Counted from the stretch's first letter, positions 24,566-33,948 are shown. The stretch: 64,000 nucleotides of DNA from Burkholderiaceae bacterium (GCA_004323695.1 SCRU01000059.1:124001-188000); one strand, 5' to 3'. Made by a program: numbers and translations. The notes: generated by a model not told the origin, from the letters alone.

Positions 24566-27500
24566 ATGCTGATCAGCGCGATCGAATCCTTCATTTACTG
24601 GATGGGGTCTCAAATATCCCTTGGCGACAGTGCCCTGGCATGCCAGTGGCGCGCGCCGGTGCAACTCGACACCGATGCGCCGGCCACGATCATGTCCCTG
24701 ACCAATGGGTCGTTGGTCTCATTCATCGAGATCAAGGGCATCCGCCGCTATATCGGTTCTGAAGAGTTCGAAAAGCTTGCGCGCAACCTGGCGACCATCC
24801 TGGCCAACCGCCTCAAGGCTGGGAATGGGCGCAATCACAGCATGAGCTTTTGCTTTCGCAGCGATCCTTCCGGCTCGCGCCGCTTGGCGCGCGAGCTGGT
24901 GGCGCCCTCGGCGACCACGGCGAAGCGCCTGGGGATTGACGACACCAGCTTCTTCGAGGCGCGGATCGATGAAATTGCAGGCAGCTGTACTGACGAGACG
25001 GTATACCTGGCTGTGTATACCCACATGGCCGGCATGAATGCGAATGAACGCGACAACCTTCAGGCGCGCCGGCGCAAAGTCTCTGAAGACTTGACCCGCC
25101 GCGGTGTCTCGGTCAACTACAACGACATGTATTCGCAGTCGCTGGCCCAGCCGCCAAACCTGTTGCTCACGCGCCATCGCTCCATGGCGGAAAACCTCGT
25201 GCAGGATTTCTCCAAGGAAATCAACGCCGGTGGCACCTACTTGCTGGCGTCCATCCTGAGCGTCAAGGAAGCGGCCAACATGGTGCGCCGGGTTTTTGAT
25301 CACTCCGACTTTCCGACGAGCTGGGCGCCCCGGTTCCTGGGCGATGGCGGCATGGTGGCGGCCAGCGCCATCAAGCGTCGCGACGAAGCTGCCGTCATGC
25401 CGATGAATCTGGCTCGCCAGATGATCCCACAGTCATTTCGCGAGCACAGCGAGAGTTTCGAGTATGCGGTGCAGGGCTCGGTGTATTGCGCCAGCGTGGT
25501 GGTGGAGGTCTTGCCCGAAGATGGATCCCAACCCTTCAACAAGCTGATGGAAAAGCTCGGGCGCACGCTCCCGCTGGCGTACTCACAGGACGTGTTGCCA
25601 TCGGGGCTGGACTTCAGGAAGGTCGATCAGGCCTTCGGCAGCTTCATGGCCGCCATGGGCGACTACAACAAGAGCATCAAGCGCGGCTGGGACGAGCTCA
25701 AGGAAATCGAGAAGGTCGGCGGTTACGTCGCTTGCACCCGCATGATCCTGACCACCTGGGCCAGGAGCCGCGACAAGTTGCAGGACCAGGTTGAGTACCT
25801 GCGCAGTTCCATCGAGTCCTGGGGCTCAACGGTGTGCTCGAATGAAACCGGAGAGCCGGGCCTGGCCGCCATCGCAACCGCGGCGGGCTTCTCCGGCGGC
25901 TCGCCGGCGCCGTACCTGCCCGCGCCCATCGAAGAACTCACCCGGATGTCGCCGGTGGTGCGCTCTGCCTCCATCTGGAAGACCGGACATCTCGTGGCCA
26001 CAACGCTGGAGGGGCGCGCCTATCCCATCGCCCTTGGCTCGACTCTGCAGACATCCTGGGCCACGGTTGGGTTTGCGCCCACCGGTTCGGGCAAGTCGTT
26101 TTTCATGAACTTGCTCAATTCTGGGCTCTTGATGCCTGCGGGCGCCTCCGACATCCCCTATGTGACCGTGGTGGACGTGGGGCCGAGCTCACGCCTGATC
26201 ATGGACCTCTACAAGTCCATGCTCCCTGAGAGCAAGCGCTCACAGGTGGTCTCGGTGCGCATTCGCAACTCCCCCGAGTTTGCAGTCAACCCTTTCGACA
26301 CCTTCCTTGGCTTTGACCAATGCACCGAGCAGGACCGCGACTTCATCACGGCCGTTCTTGGAACGATCGCACCAGGGCTTGGGGAGGAAAGCGACAAGTT
26401 CTTCCAGAAGGTCATTGCGGCGGCGTATGCCAAGTTCGCGCGCACCAGCTCGGACGCCAAGGTCTGGCAGCATGCCCTGGACGCCGAGGTGGCCCGCGCC
26501 ATCGAGACCATGGGGATCCCCTTCGAGGATGGCCGCACGCGGGTCTGGGATGTTGTGGATGCACTTTTTGAGGCCGGGAACATCACGATGGCCGAACGAG
26601 CCCAGCGCTACGCCATGCCCATCCTGAAGGACCTCTCCAAGGTGTCCCAGCAGCAGGACGTACTGTTGATGTACGGCATGGCGCTGGCGGCCAACGGCAC
26701 GGAAAAGATCATCGACGTGTTCCTTCGCAACTTGAGCGCTGCATCCACTGGCGTGTACCAGTTGCTCAGCGGCTACACACAGGCCAACTTCAGCTCAGCC
26801 CGGGCCATCTCGATCGACCTCGAAGAGGTGGTGGGCTCGATGACCTCGGAGGAGGGGCGCCGGCGCTCGGCGCTGATGTTCCTGTTTGCCAGGCGTCTTG
26901 GCGCCAAGAACTTCTTTGCGCGCTGGGAGGAGGTGTCCAATCTTTGCCCGCCGCAATACGCCCGCTTCCAGAAGGAACGCATCAGCAAGATGTGGGAGCA
27001 GATGAAGTTCCTGGAGTATGACGAGGTCCACTACGCCTCTGGCGCGAAGTCGTTCCAGATGCTGCTGCAGCAGGATCTTCGGGTGGGCCGCAAGTTCAAC
27101 ATGGTCACCATGATGATGAGCCAGCTCATCTCGGACTTCCCTGAGGCCATCATGGCCAACACGACTAACTTCTACATCTTTGGTCTGGGCGATGGCGGCA
27201 TGGCCGACCAGGTGAAAAAGTCGTTCAACCTGACCGACGCCGAGATGCATGCCATCAGCACCTATTGCCGCAAGCCGGGCACGCTGTTCGCGCGCTTCAT
27301 CACTTCGGAGGGCGTGCTGGCGCAGATCCTGCGCACCACGGCCAGTTCCCTGGACAAGTGGGCTTTCACAACGAACGCCTCCGATGCACCGGTGCGCGCG
27401 GCGCTGGCGCTCAAGCTCGGTGGAACGGACGACAGCTATCGCGTTGCGCTGTCGCTGCTGGCCAGGCTGCTGCCTGGTGGCACCGCCAAGCCCATGATCT

Positions 27501-27661
27501 CTGCCATCATGGCCGACATGGGCGAGACGGACATCAACGAGGACTCGATGGCGTCGGTGGTAGCTGAAAAGATCATCGCGCGCGCTCGCCGCGAAGGTGT
27601 GCTCACGGTCGACGGCATGGTGGCGAAGCGGGAAGGCGCGGCTACCGTGGCGATCGGGTAG
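24566..27661 (+). CDS. dotO: T4BSS ATPase DotO/IcmB (TraU)
   Basis: The 1031-residue product is a large VirB4-like ATPase of the DotO/IcmB/TraU type. Walker A APTGSGKSFF lies at about 505-513, and the C-terminal motor contains EYDEVHYASG and FNMVTMMMSQLISDFPEAIM. The N-terminal 450 residues match the DotO-specific region. DotO docks at the inner face of the channel and powers assembly or transport. Its length is close to the usual roughly 1000 residues. It ends the first Dot operon; no hairpin with a T-run follows it. Confidence 0.92.
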   Translation: MLISAIESFIYWMGSQISLGDSALACQWRAPVQLDTDAPATIMSLTNGSLVSFIEIKGIRRYIGSEEFEKLARNLATILANRLKAGNGRNHSMSFCFRSDPSGSRRLARELVAPSATTAKRLGIDDTSFFEARIDEIAGSCTDETVYLAVYTHMAGMNANERDNLQARRRKVSEDLTRRGVSVNYNDMYSQSLAQPPNLLLTRHRSMAENLVQDFSKEINAGGTYLLASILSVKEAANMVRRVFDHSDFPTSWAPRFLGDGGMVAASAIKRRDEAAVMPMNLARQMIPQSFREHSESFEYAVQGSVYCASVVVEVLPEDGSQPFNKLMEKLGRTLPLAYSQDVLPSGLDFRKVDQAFGSFMAAMGDYNKSIKRGWDELKEIEKVGGYVACTRMILTTWARSRDKLQDQVEYLRSSIESWGSTVCSNETGEPGLAAIATAAGFSGGSPAPYLPAPIEELTRMSPVVRSASIWKTGHLVATTLEGRAYPIALGSTLQTSWATVGFAPTGSGKSFFMNLLNSGLLMPAGASDIPYVTVVDVGPSSRLIMDLYKSMLPESKRSQVVSVRIRNSPEFAVNPFDTFLGFDQCTEQDRDFITAVLGTIAPGLGEESDKFFQKVIAAAYAKFARTSSDAKVWQHALDAEVARAIETMGIPFEDGRTRVWDVVDALFEAGNITMAERAQRYAMPILKDLSKVSQQQDVLLMYGMALAANGTEKIIDVFLRNLSAASTGVYQLLSGYTQANFSSARAISIDLEEVVGSMTSEEGRRRSALMFLFARRLGAKNFFARWEEVSNLCPPQYARFQKERISKMWEQMKFLEYDEVHYASGAKSFQMLLQQDLRVGRKFNMVTMMMSQLISDFPEAIMANTTNFYIFGLGDGGMADQVKKSFNLTDAEMHAISTYCRKPGTLFARFITSEGVLAQILRTTASSLDKWAFTTNASDAPVRAALALKLGGTDDSYRVALSLLARLLPGGTAKPMISAIMADMGETDINEDSMASVVAEKIIARARREGVLTVDGMVAKREGAATVAIG

Positions 27662-27745
27662 CCTGGACTCGCAAGTGAAGCGGGTGGTGTTTGTGCGCCG
27701 GGCAAACTGAAAAATGGCTCTCAGGACTACTGTGTGGAATGCTAG

Positions 27746-28156
27746 TCATGGCCGATGAGGACTTCCGTGTGGAAACCTGCAAGGCTCAGGTACTGATTCG
27801 AGTACGGCATCTATGGCAGCAGAGAGTTCCATCCACGCGCGCTCGCGTCTGGCGAATCGGTGGGCACCCATCGCCCCGAAGGGATGACAAGCAAGAGCGG
27901 CAGCGGCGGCCGAAAATTCATCTCGGGCCAGCTTGAGCCGCGCATACCACGAATGCACATCGGTAACCTGCTGCACTTCCACACGGAATGCCGCAAACTT
28001 CCTCCAAATGCTGCTCTCAGATCGGAGGTTTTCAGCAACCCATGCGTTGGCAATGATCTCGCGAGCGTCTGAGCTAGTGTGACGTTCAAGCAGCTGTGCG
28101 CTTCGTTCGTAGGCTGCAGCTCGCGCTGCGTAATCACTGGCGCTCAAATCTTTCAT
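27746..28156 (-). CDS. Hypothetical protein
   Basis: The 136-residue product is predicted helical and charged and is not recognised. It begins with MKDLSASDYAARAAAYERSAQLLE. It lies on the strand opposite the Dot genes, 18 bases after the following minus-strand gene in gene order, so these two probably form an operon. A GGCCGAG stretch precedes the ATG. Confidence 0.5.
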   Translation of the reverse strand: MKDLSASDYAARAAAYERSAQLLERHTSSDAREIIANAWVAENLRSESSIWRKFAAFRVEVQQVTDVHSWYARLKLARDEFSAAAAALACHPFGAMGAHRFARRERAWMELSAAIDAVLESVPEPCRFPHGSPHRP

Positions 28157-28174
28157 CTCGGCCTACGATTCACT

Positions 28175-28669
28175 TCAAGCCGCCAGCGTCGACTTATATC
28201 TGTTTGCGACGCGGGCCTGGGCGATGGCCTGAACGCCGAAGGTCACGCGCTCCAGCGTGCCCGCGCGCAGTAGCGTCAAGCCCCACTGGAATGACTGCTG
28301 GACCGCGTCCGCGGCCGTGATGGCGTCATCCAGGTGCAGGATGGCCAGGGCCCGCACCAGCACGGTTGCACTGAGCTGCTCGGACTGTGCGAGCAGCAGA
28401 AGATCCTGAAGAACCTGCCCCAGGGGAGCGTGGAAGTCCTCCGAAAGGTATTCTTCCAGAGACCCCAGGTATCCGTAGCCCATCATCGAGCGAACCGGAA
28501 CCAGAATGGGATCATCCTCGTCGATGCCGTCGATCCAGCCGTAGTCGACGCCGTCCACGTCGATGACGGCGAAGATGCAGTCGATCTGAAGCAACTGCTG
28601 CTCGATCGGCAGGGTGAAGTCTGCGGCGTAGGGTGAGTACAGCGCGCAGGCGACGCGGTACGAGCTCAT
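28175..28669 (-). CDS. Hypothetical protein
   Basis: The 164-residue product is not recognised. The N-terminal half includes QIDCIFAVIDVDGVDYGWIDGIDEDDP, which reads like a small beta-rich domain; the C-terminal half is helical (LLLLAQSEQLSATVLVRALAIL). No signal peptide is seen. It is upstream of the smaller hypothetical gene on the same strand. Confidence 0.55.
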   Translation of the reverse strand: MSSYRVACALYSPYAADFTLPIEQQLLQIDCIFAVIDVDGVDYGWIDGIDEDDPILVPVRSMMGYGYLGSLEEYLSEDFHAPLGQVLQDLLLLAQSEQLSATVLVRALAILHLDDAITAADAVQQSFQWGLTLLRAGTLERVTFGVQAIAQARVANRYKSTLAA

Positions 28670-28765
28670 GGCTTGATCTCCGCGCCCGAGCGCGATCCGC
28701 CGCGCCAGATGGCGGATTGGAATTTACCCGTGGGCAATGAGTTTCTTGGAAATGCCATTTCGCAA

Positions 28766-28784
28766 TGATACATTGATACGAACC
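28766..28784 (-). promoter_or_regulatory. Recurring GGTTCG-type element upstream of the 28669 gene
   Basis: In gene sense the word reads GGTTCGTATCAATGTATCA, about 100 bases before the ATG at 28669. It resembles 7326-7344. Significance is uncertain. Confidence 0.2.
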
Positions 28785-28904
28785 AAATAAGCAACACGTC
28801 AATGTGTAACACTTACGGTTTCAATCTTTCCGAATGGAGGAACCGGCGAAAGGCTGCGCGCCGGCCCATCCGATTCTCAGAAGCTGATGAACCGTGCCCT
28901 GGCC

Positions 28905-29882
28905 TTACGGGCGGCGAGGCCCGCGCGGGCGGCTGGAGTTTGGCTGGCGCTGCTGGTGACTCGTAATGGCCAGTTGCGTGGCTCGCTGAGTGGAGGTGCT
29001 CAAGCGCTGGCGCAGCTGGGACTCGAACTCCTGTGCTTTCTCGCTGCGGCCCTCTTCGGCGTCGTGCACGCCGGCGCTGACGTGCCCGTCGTCTTCGGTC
29101 TCGATCTCGCGCAGCGTCGTGCGCTGCGTCTGTGCCTGGTTGAGCAACTCCTGATCCGTTGCGACCTCTCCTGCCGCCCTGAAATACATCTCCAGGAGCT
29201 GTTCGCGGCCTGCTGCTGCTTGCGCCTGGACCATCCCGGTGAGGGTTTGCTGGGCTTCGGCGTATGCTTCGTCGCCGCCAAGCTCGTGGGCTCCTTCGCC
29301 AAGAGCCATTAGCGAGGGCTCCTCCAGGGAGACTTCAGCTGGTTCCCTTGCTGCGTCCAGGATTTCGGGCGACGTCGGAACACCCGTCGAGAAATCGGCC
29401 GCCGTGAAGTCCGCCTGCGCGTCGCGCAAGCTCGTACCAGCCCCGGCCTGGCTGAAATGAACCCGTTCGATTTCCCGCTGGATCATTTGCAGGATCTGAA
29501 GGCCCGCGGCGTCCAGGCGCACACTGCGCCGGTCGCCGCTTTTCAGAGCGTGCTTTTGCAAGGCGATTTGGCTGCGCTCTCGCAGATCGGCCATGTCTTG
29601 CGGATTGAGCCAGTTGCCCGGCAGGTTCTTGAGATCGTGCTCGGTGCTGGCGTCACCTCCAGCGCCTGACGTGGTGTCGTCGGCTTCAGTCGGGTCGACA
29701 AACGTGTCCACCCCAAGCCCGGCGGCCGCATCTTCGCCGCTTGCACCAGCAAGGCCCCCTGATCCCGATGCAGCCGCTGCTGCGCCAGTGGAGGTTGACC
29801 CGGCTTTCCCGGACTTCTTGTTCACAAGAGGAGCCAGTGCGGCGTGAAGTGCGTTGATCCTGGGGGCCGGTTGTGTCGCCAT
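28905..29882 (-). CDS. Hypothetical low-complexity and coiled-coil protein
   Basis: The 325-residue product is not recognised. Residues 1-90 are Ala/Gly/Ser-rich and probably disordered. The centre contains LRERSQIALQKHALKSGDRRSVRLDAAGLQILQMIQREI, and residues about 215-310 are Gln/Glu-rich helices likely to form a coiled coil. There is no signal peptide. The composition is like the Ala-rich tails of other transfer proteins here, and it could be a soluble accessory or cargo protein, but I have no direct evidence. Confidence 0.5.
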   Translation of the reverse strand: MATQPAPRINALHAALAPLVNKKSGKAGSTSTGAAAAASGSGGLAGASGEDAAAGLGVDTFVDPTEADDTTSGAGGDASTEHDLKNLPGNWLNPQDMADLRERSQIALQKHALKSGDRRSVRLDAAGLQILQMIQREIERVHFSQAGAGTSLRDAQADFTAADFSTGVPTSPEILDAAREPAEVSLEEPSLMALGEGAHELGGDEAYAEAQQTLTGMVQAQAAAGREQLLEMYFRAAGEVATDQELLNQAQTQRTTLREIETEDDGHVSAGVHDAEEGRSEKAQEFESQLRQRLSTSTQRATQLAITSHQQRQPNSSRPRGPRRP

Positions 29883-29996
29883 CTTGAACTTTTAGGTTGG
29901 TCTCGCAGAAGGTTTTCGGCGAGTGTGCTGTGTGTATGAATCGTTCGACTGGATTGATTGTTCCTGCCCCATGAATTATCTATTTGAAAGCTTGTG

Positions 29997-30026
29997 TTGA
30001 CTAGTGTTGAATTGCGTCATTAAAAT
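29997..30026 (+). promoter_or_regulatory. Sigma-70-like promoter for the bactofilin gene
   Basis: TTGACT and TAAAAT lie 18 bases apart, 38 bases before the bactofilin ATG at 30065, in an AT-rich gap between divergent genes. This is one of the better promoter matches in the window. Confidence 0.55.
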
Positions 30027-30064
30027 ACTACGGCGCAAACTATTTACCTTCTAGGACAAACCTG

Positions 30065-30730
30065 ATGAATATCCCCAATATTTCCCCCATCGGCAACTCG
30101 GATGAGGCCATGCCGGCCTTTCTTGGCCGTAATGCCGCCCAGGCGCAGCCCAATGGTGCCGACAAGTCGCGTGCCACGTCGCCGAGTTTCATTGACGAAT
30201 CGGCGACCTTGACGGGCGATATCTGCGTGACAAACAGGCAGGATTTGCACGTGGATGGGTGTGTTGTGGGATGCATCTATCACCCAGGGAAAGTCATTAT
30301 CGGAGAAACCGGCATTGTCATCGGGTCGATTTATGCGGAGCAACTCGATATCCGCGGGGTTGTCGACGCCCCGCAAGGGGAAATTCTTGTCAACTTGCTT
30401 CGCGTTCAAGGTACATCCAGGATCGAAACCGGGAAGGTCACCGTGTCCGAGGGTTGCCTCAATTACGAGGCCGGTGCCTTCATGAGCGCGCAAATGGGCA
30501 TGCTTCCTGATGGCGAAGTGAAGTCCAGGATCAACGCACTTGTCCAACCAGCTCTGGAAAAGGCGCTCGAACAACGTGCCGCCGCTGACCGTTTGCGTCA
30601 CCGGTCGCTACCGCGCCAGGAGGGGGTGTCTGCAGTTGCCTTGGCGGCAGTGCCAGAGATGGTCGACCTCGATTTGGCCGCAAATGAACGCAGTGGCTCC
30701 TCGCAAGTAGCAGAAAGTTCGGGCTACTAA
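30065..30730 (+). CDS. Bactofilin family protein
   Basis: The 221-residue product contains a bactofilin beta-helix (about residues 35-150): TLTGDICVTNRQDLHVDGCVVG, then GKVIIGETGIVIGSIYAEQLDIRGVVD, RIETGKVTVSEGCL. Bactofilins polymerise without nucleotides into membrane-associated filaments that position cell-envelope machinery. Presence at the head of a cluster with a lytic transglycosylase and T4BSS genes suggests localising the transfer machine or cell-wall opening, which is inference. The C-terminal 70 residues are Ala-rich and disordered. Own promoter lies just upstream. Confidence 0.88.
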   Translation: MNIPNISPIGNSDEAMPAFLGRNAAQAQPNGADKSRATSPSFIDESATLTGDICVTNRQDLHVDGCVVGCIYHPGKVIIGETGIVIGSIYAEQLDIRGVVDAPQGEILVNLLRVQGTSRIETGKVTVSEGCLNYEAGAFMSAQMGMLPDGEVKSRINALVQPALEKALEQRAAADRLRHRSLPRQEGVSAVALAAVPEMVDLDLAANERSGSSQVAESSGY

Positions 30731-30895
30731 GACAAGTATTCGAGCCAGTACAAAGGAGTGGCGTCTTGGAAAGTTATTCACGTTTTTTGTGGATAACTTC
30801 TCCGTTTGGGTCTCGCAGCCCTTCAATTTCAAGGGGCCGACTGGGGCGCCTTCTTTTTAAGCAATCTTCTGATAAATCCGTCGGTCAGAAACAGA

Positions 30896-31333
30896 ATGGA
30901 TAAAGACTCCACCCTGAATTTGCCATCTGGCACCTTCGATACCCAACTGGCCAAGGTTATCTTCCCTGACCGGGTTGGCCATTGGTCATTGCAGCAGCAG
31001 GCGGATCGCTCGAAGTGGTTGATCGAGTGGCTGGAGCGGGCCTCGGCCGATGCGATCGAACGACACTCTCAGCGAATCGACCAGCAGTTGGTCTGCCATT
31101 TGCATGGCGCGGCATTGCGTCAGGTTTGCCATTGGTTTTCCGTAAACCCTCATGCACTGCACATCGGGATGCGCATGCCGACCATCGAGCGGGCCTGGCA
31201 ATACATGAGCCGCTCCATCCTTTACAACCAGATGTACCAGCAAGCCCCGCTTGAGCGGGTGTTGCGTGCCATCGAGGCCGACAACCGTGCCACCGGCAAG
31301 TTCGGCGCCGGTGCGGCCAAAGCGGGGGGGTGA
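30896..31333 (+). CDS. Hypothetical protein upstream of the DotM genes
   Basis: The 145-residue product starts at the ATG at 30896; the frame extends further upstream without a good start. It is helical and His/Trp-containing (HWSLQQQADRSKWLIEWLERAS, VCHLHGAALRQVCHWFSV, MPTIERAWQYMSRSIL). No family is recognised. It is followed 3 bases after its stop by the GTG of the next gene, so they are co-transcribed and probably both serve the T4BSS. Confidence 0.6.
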   Translation: MDKDSTLNLPSGTFDTQLAKVIFPDRVGHWSLQQQADRSKWLIEWLERASADAIERHSQRIDQQLVCHLHGAALRQVCHWFSVNPHALHIGMRMPTIERAWQYMSRSILYNQMYQQAPLERVLRAIEADNRATGKFGAGAAKAGG

Positions 31334-31336
31334 CCG

Positions 31337-31936
31337 GTGGCATCCTCAACCCAGGGCGCAGCGCATGAGCAAGACGAGCAGAGCACTGCGAAGCCGCAGA
31401 CCAGGCGTGCGCGCTTTCGCCGCGCAGCTGCAAAGGTTTTGATTCCAAGCGGCGTCGGCCTGGCCTGGAGGCAATTCGGCAAATCCGGCTCCAACATCGG
31501 CGAAGCGCTCGCCGCTGCGCGCGAGACGCGCAAGCGCATGCGAGAAGACGCCGCGCTGCCGATCAAGAGCGTTTTACTGGCAGACGGCACTGAGATCGAC
31601 CTGCCAAACGATCCTTCGGAGCGTTTTGAGCTGCTTTACAAGGTAATGCAGTGGAATCCGAGGATTCACCACTCTCAGATCACAGCCGCGCGGCGTACCA
31701 AGTTTGGCTCGATCGGCATGTCGCTGGTGTCCTTCATCCTCGTGTGCCTGCTGATTTTCATGGTGCCGATGTGGTTGTCCATCGTGTTGATTCCAGCGAG
31801 CTTGCTGGTGTTGGCCATCGGCGCGGCCACCACGTTTCGATGGGCGCTGGTGGAATACCAGTACACGCGCCGCTCGTTAGTGACCTATCGAGTATTTATC
31901 GCTCAACCTGACTTTTTCCGATGGATTTTCTGCTGA
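31337..31936 (+). CDS. Two-helix membrane protein of the T4BSS cluster
   Basis: The 199-residue product starts with GTG. The N-terminal 125 residues are basic and soluble; two adjacent membrane helices follow (about 130-165, VSFILVCLLIFMVPMWLSIVLIPASLLVLAIG) and a short C-terminal tail. IcmV of Legionella also has two closely spaced helices, but I see no clear sequence match, so I give no gene name. The gene overlaps the lytic transglycosylase by 16 bases. Confidence 0.6.
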   Translation: MASSTQGAAHEQDEQSTAKPQTRRARFRRAAAKVLIPSGVGLAWRQFGKSGSNIGEALAAARETRKRMREDAALPIKSVLLADGTEIDLPNDPSERFELLYKVMQWNPRIHHSQITAARRTKFGSIGMSLVSFILVCLLIFMVPMWLSIVLIPASLLVLAIGAATTFRWALVEYQYTRRSLVTYRVFIAQPDFFRWIFC

Positions 31937-32418
31937 TTACCGTTCTGGCTGGGTCACTCGGGCTGGGCCAGCCGGCGCAGTCCGAGCAGGTGCGCGTGTC
32001 CCTGCCGCCATCGCTTCCGGCGCATTGCGTGCAAGCGGCTGCCGATCGGTACAACGTGCCGGCCATGTTGCTGCTGGCTGTTGTCAAGCGGGAATCCAAG
32101 GGGAAGCAGGCGATCAACTGCCAGAACGCCGGCGGCGGGTGTGACCTGGGGATTGCCCAGATCAACTCCAAGTGGTGGGCCCCGTATCTCGCGAAGACCT
32201 ATGGCATCGAGCCCGGACGGCTGCTCAACGATAACTGCCAGGCATTGATGGCGCAGTCCTACATCTTGCGCAAGGAGACGGCCAGCAGCACCTGCCACGG
32301 AGATCTGTGGTGTGGCGCTGCCAGGTACCACTCGCCGGGCTCGGCGCAGCTGCAGCGCCAGTACGTCTCCCAGGTCTGGGCCGCCCAGCTGGGCATTCTT
32401 CAACGAGGGGCATTCTGA
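31921..32418 (+). CDS. Lytic transglycosylase (SLT domain)
   Basis: The 165-residue product has a signal-peptide-like N-terminus and an SLT domain. The putative catalytic Glu58 is in VVKRESKG, followed by GIAQINSKWW and the AARYHSPG motif near the end. Such enzymes cut peptidoglycan glycan strands to let a secretion channel or pilus cross the wall, as PilT or VirB1 do in conjugation systems. The stop overlaps the DotM start by one base (TGATG). Confidence 0.88.
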   Translation: MDFLLITVLAGSLGLGQPAQSEQVRVSLPPSLPAHCVQAAADRYNVPAMLLLAVVKRESKGKQAINCQNAGGGCDLGIAQINSKWWAPYLAKTYGIEPGRLLNDNCQALMAQSYILRKETASSTCHGDLWCGAARYHSPGSAQLQRQYVSQVWAAQLGILQRGAF

Positions 32419-33926
32419 TGGCAAAGGGATCTTCGAGCGCGATTCGAAGCGCCGCGAATGCGGAGAGCGAATTCATCAGCATGCTGGTGGGCTTTGGCCT
32501 GGTCGCGCTGATCCTTGGGGGTGCCCTGTGGCTCACCGGTTCGAGCAGGATTGTTTACTTCACGACGCCCATGTTCAAGGCATGTGCATGGCTATACAAC
32601 CTAGTTCCTGGTGGCGGTGAAGCCTGGGGCCGCGTGAGCTACCTCAGCGATGTATTCCGTGCCCGGCCCAAGGCAGTGTCCCTGTTCGACTTCCTTCGCT
32701 TCATCGATATGTCGATGTGGCCGCTGTCTGTGCTCACGTGTGTGGCGATGGGAGCGGCCACGGCCTGGACGTTCACTCGCAAGACCAACAAGCTGGCTCG
32801 CCGCCCAAGCCCGGAAGCGCTCACGCGCGTGCTCTCGCGCAAGTTCTCCGGTGTCGTGCCCGTCATGCACCTGGGTTCGCAACTCATTTTGAACAAGCTG
32901 CCCCGCTGGCGGCGTCAGGTCTGGCCCGAGGAAGTGATGATGAATCACAAGATCGACGGCAAGCCGATGCTCAAGAACAACCAGGCAAATCTTGATCAGG
33001 TGCGGGCGTATTTTCAGGGGGAACCGAAACTCATCCAGGGTACCAACCGTTTGTATAGCAAGATGCTTGGAATCCAGTTGGTGTCCATTTTTGCCGACCG
33101 CGGGAAAAACGTGGTCTACCCCGACCGCATGAGCGCTGCCGGCAAGGTCATGTACGCCTTGCTGGTCGCGCACGCTTTCGGTGGCAAGGATGGCAAGAAG
33201 GATTATGAGCGGGCGATGAATGAGCTCAACTACTCCTGCACCGATCATCCCAACGGTCTGCCGAATTTGACGGTTGCGCAATGGATCTTCGACAAGTATC
33301 GGCTCCACCCGAAGGCGTCGAATCTGTTCGCGGTTCATCATTGGGAATACACCTACTTGTATTCCTTGTTCTTCATGGCCAAGCGCCAGGGCAAGGTGAC
33401 CCACCGGCAGTGGCTGTGGCTCAAGCCACTCGATCGTGTTCTCTTTTATGTGCTCAATACGGTGCTGCGCAAGGTGCCGCATACCGAGTCGGCTGCGGTC
33501 TGGTGTCAGTTCGACTTCGAGCGCAAGGCGGCCAAGGCTGGGCGCGTGCCGGTTGACGAAAACGGCATTCCCGCGATTGTGACTGCACCGGCAGAGGAGG
33601 CCCTGGTGGCCGCCTGGGAGCACTACCTGAAGTCCACCGATGACGATGAAGACGCGTGGTGGCAGGACGGGCAGGTGTGGCGGCGCACCAATGGGGTGGC
33701 CCTCAAGGCGCCACAGTCGCCGCCGGCCGAGGCACTGGCTGCGGCCAATGCGGATACGCGATTCGACGACGAGGCCAGGATGGAGCGTGCCGCTTCAGCC
33801 AAACGTTTCAGCGAGCGAGCGAAGGCGGGCGCTCAAACGCTCATGGGTCAAGGAGAGTCGCTGGACGACTTCGCTGCCTTGGGTGCCGGAGTGGCCGGTT
33901 CCGGCAGCGCCGGCGCAGATTTTTAA
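32418..33926 (+). CDS. dotM: T4BSS protein DotM/IcmP (TrbA)
   Basis: The 502-residue product matches DotM/IcmP, equivalent to IncI TrbA. It has two membrane helices near the N-terminus (about 20-42 and 98-118), then a large cytoplasmic domain with PRWRRQVWPEEVMMNHKIDGKPM, KNVVYPDRMSAAGKVMYALLVAHAFGG and HHWEYTYLYSLFFMAKRQG. DotM works with DotL at the coupling complex. The C-terminal 70 residues are variable. I chose the ATG at 32418 because the upstream extension runs over the SLT gene. Confidence 0.88.
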   Translation: MAKGSSSAIRSAANAESEFISMLVGFGLVALILGGALWLTGSSRIVYFTTPMFKACAWLYNLVPGGGEAWGRVSYLSDVFRARPKAVSLFDFLRFIDMSMWPLSVLTCVAMGAATAWTFTRKTNKLARRPSPEALTRVLSRKFSGVVPVMHLGSQLILNKLPRWRRQVWPEEVMMNHKIDGKPMLKNNQANLDQVRAYFQGEPKLIQGTNRLYSKMLGIQLVSIFADRGKNVVYPDRMSAAGKVMYALLVAHAFGGKDGKKDYERAMNELNYSCTDHPNGLPNLTVAQWIFDKYRLHPKASNLFAVHHWEYTYLYSLFFMAKRQGKVTHRQWLWLKPLDRVLFYVLNTVLRKVPHTESAAVWCQFDFERKAAKAGRVPVDENGIPAIVTAPAEEALVAAWEHYLKSTDDDEDAWWQDGQVWRRTNGVALKAPQSPPAEALAAANADTRFDDEARMERAASAKRFSERAKAGAQTLMGQGESLDDFAALGAGVAGSGSAGADF

Positions 33927-33948
33927 TTTAAGGACACGGGATCAGCAC

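Noticed and set aside
27691-27936. Small plus-strand frame after DotO
   Set aside because: It overlaps a minus-strand gene in antisense and has no domain or ribosome site.
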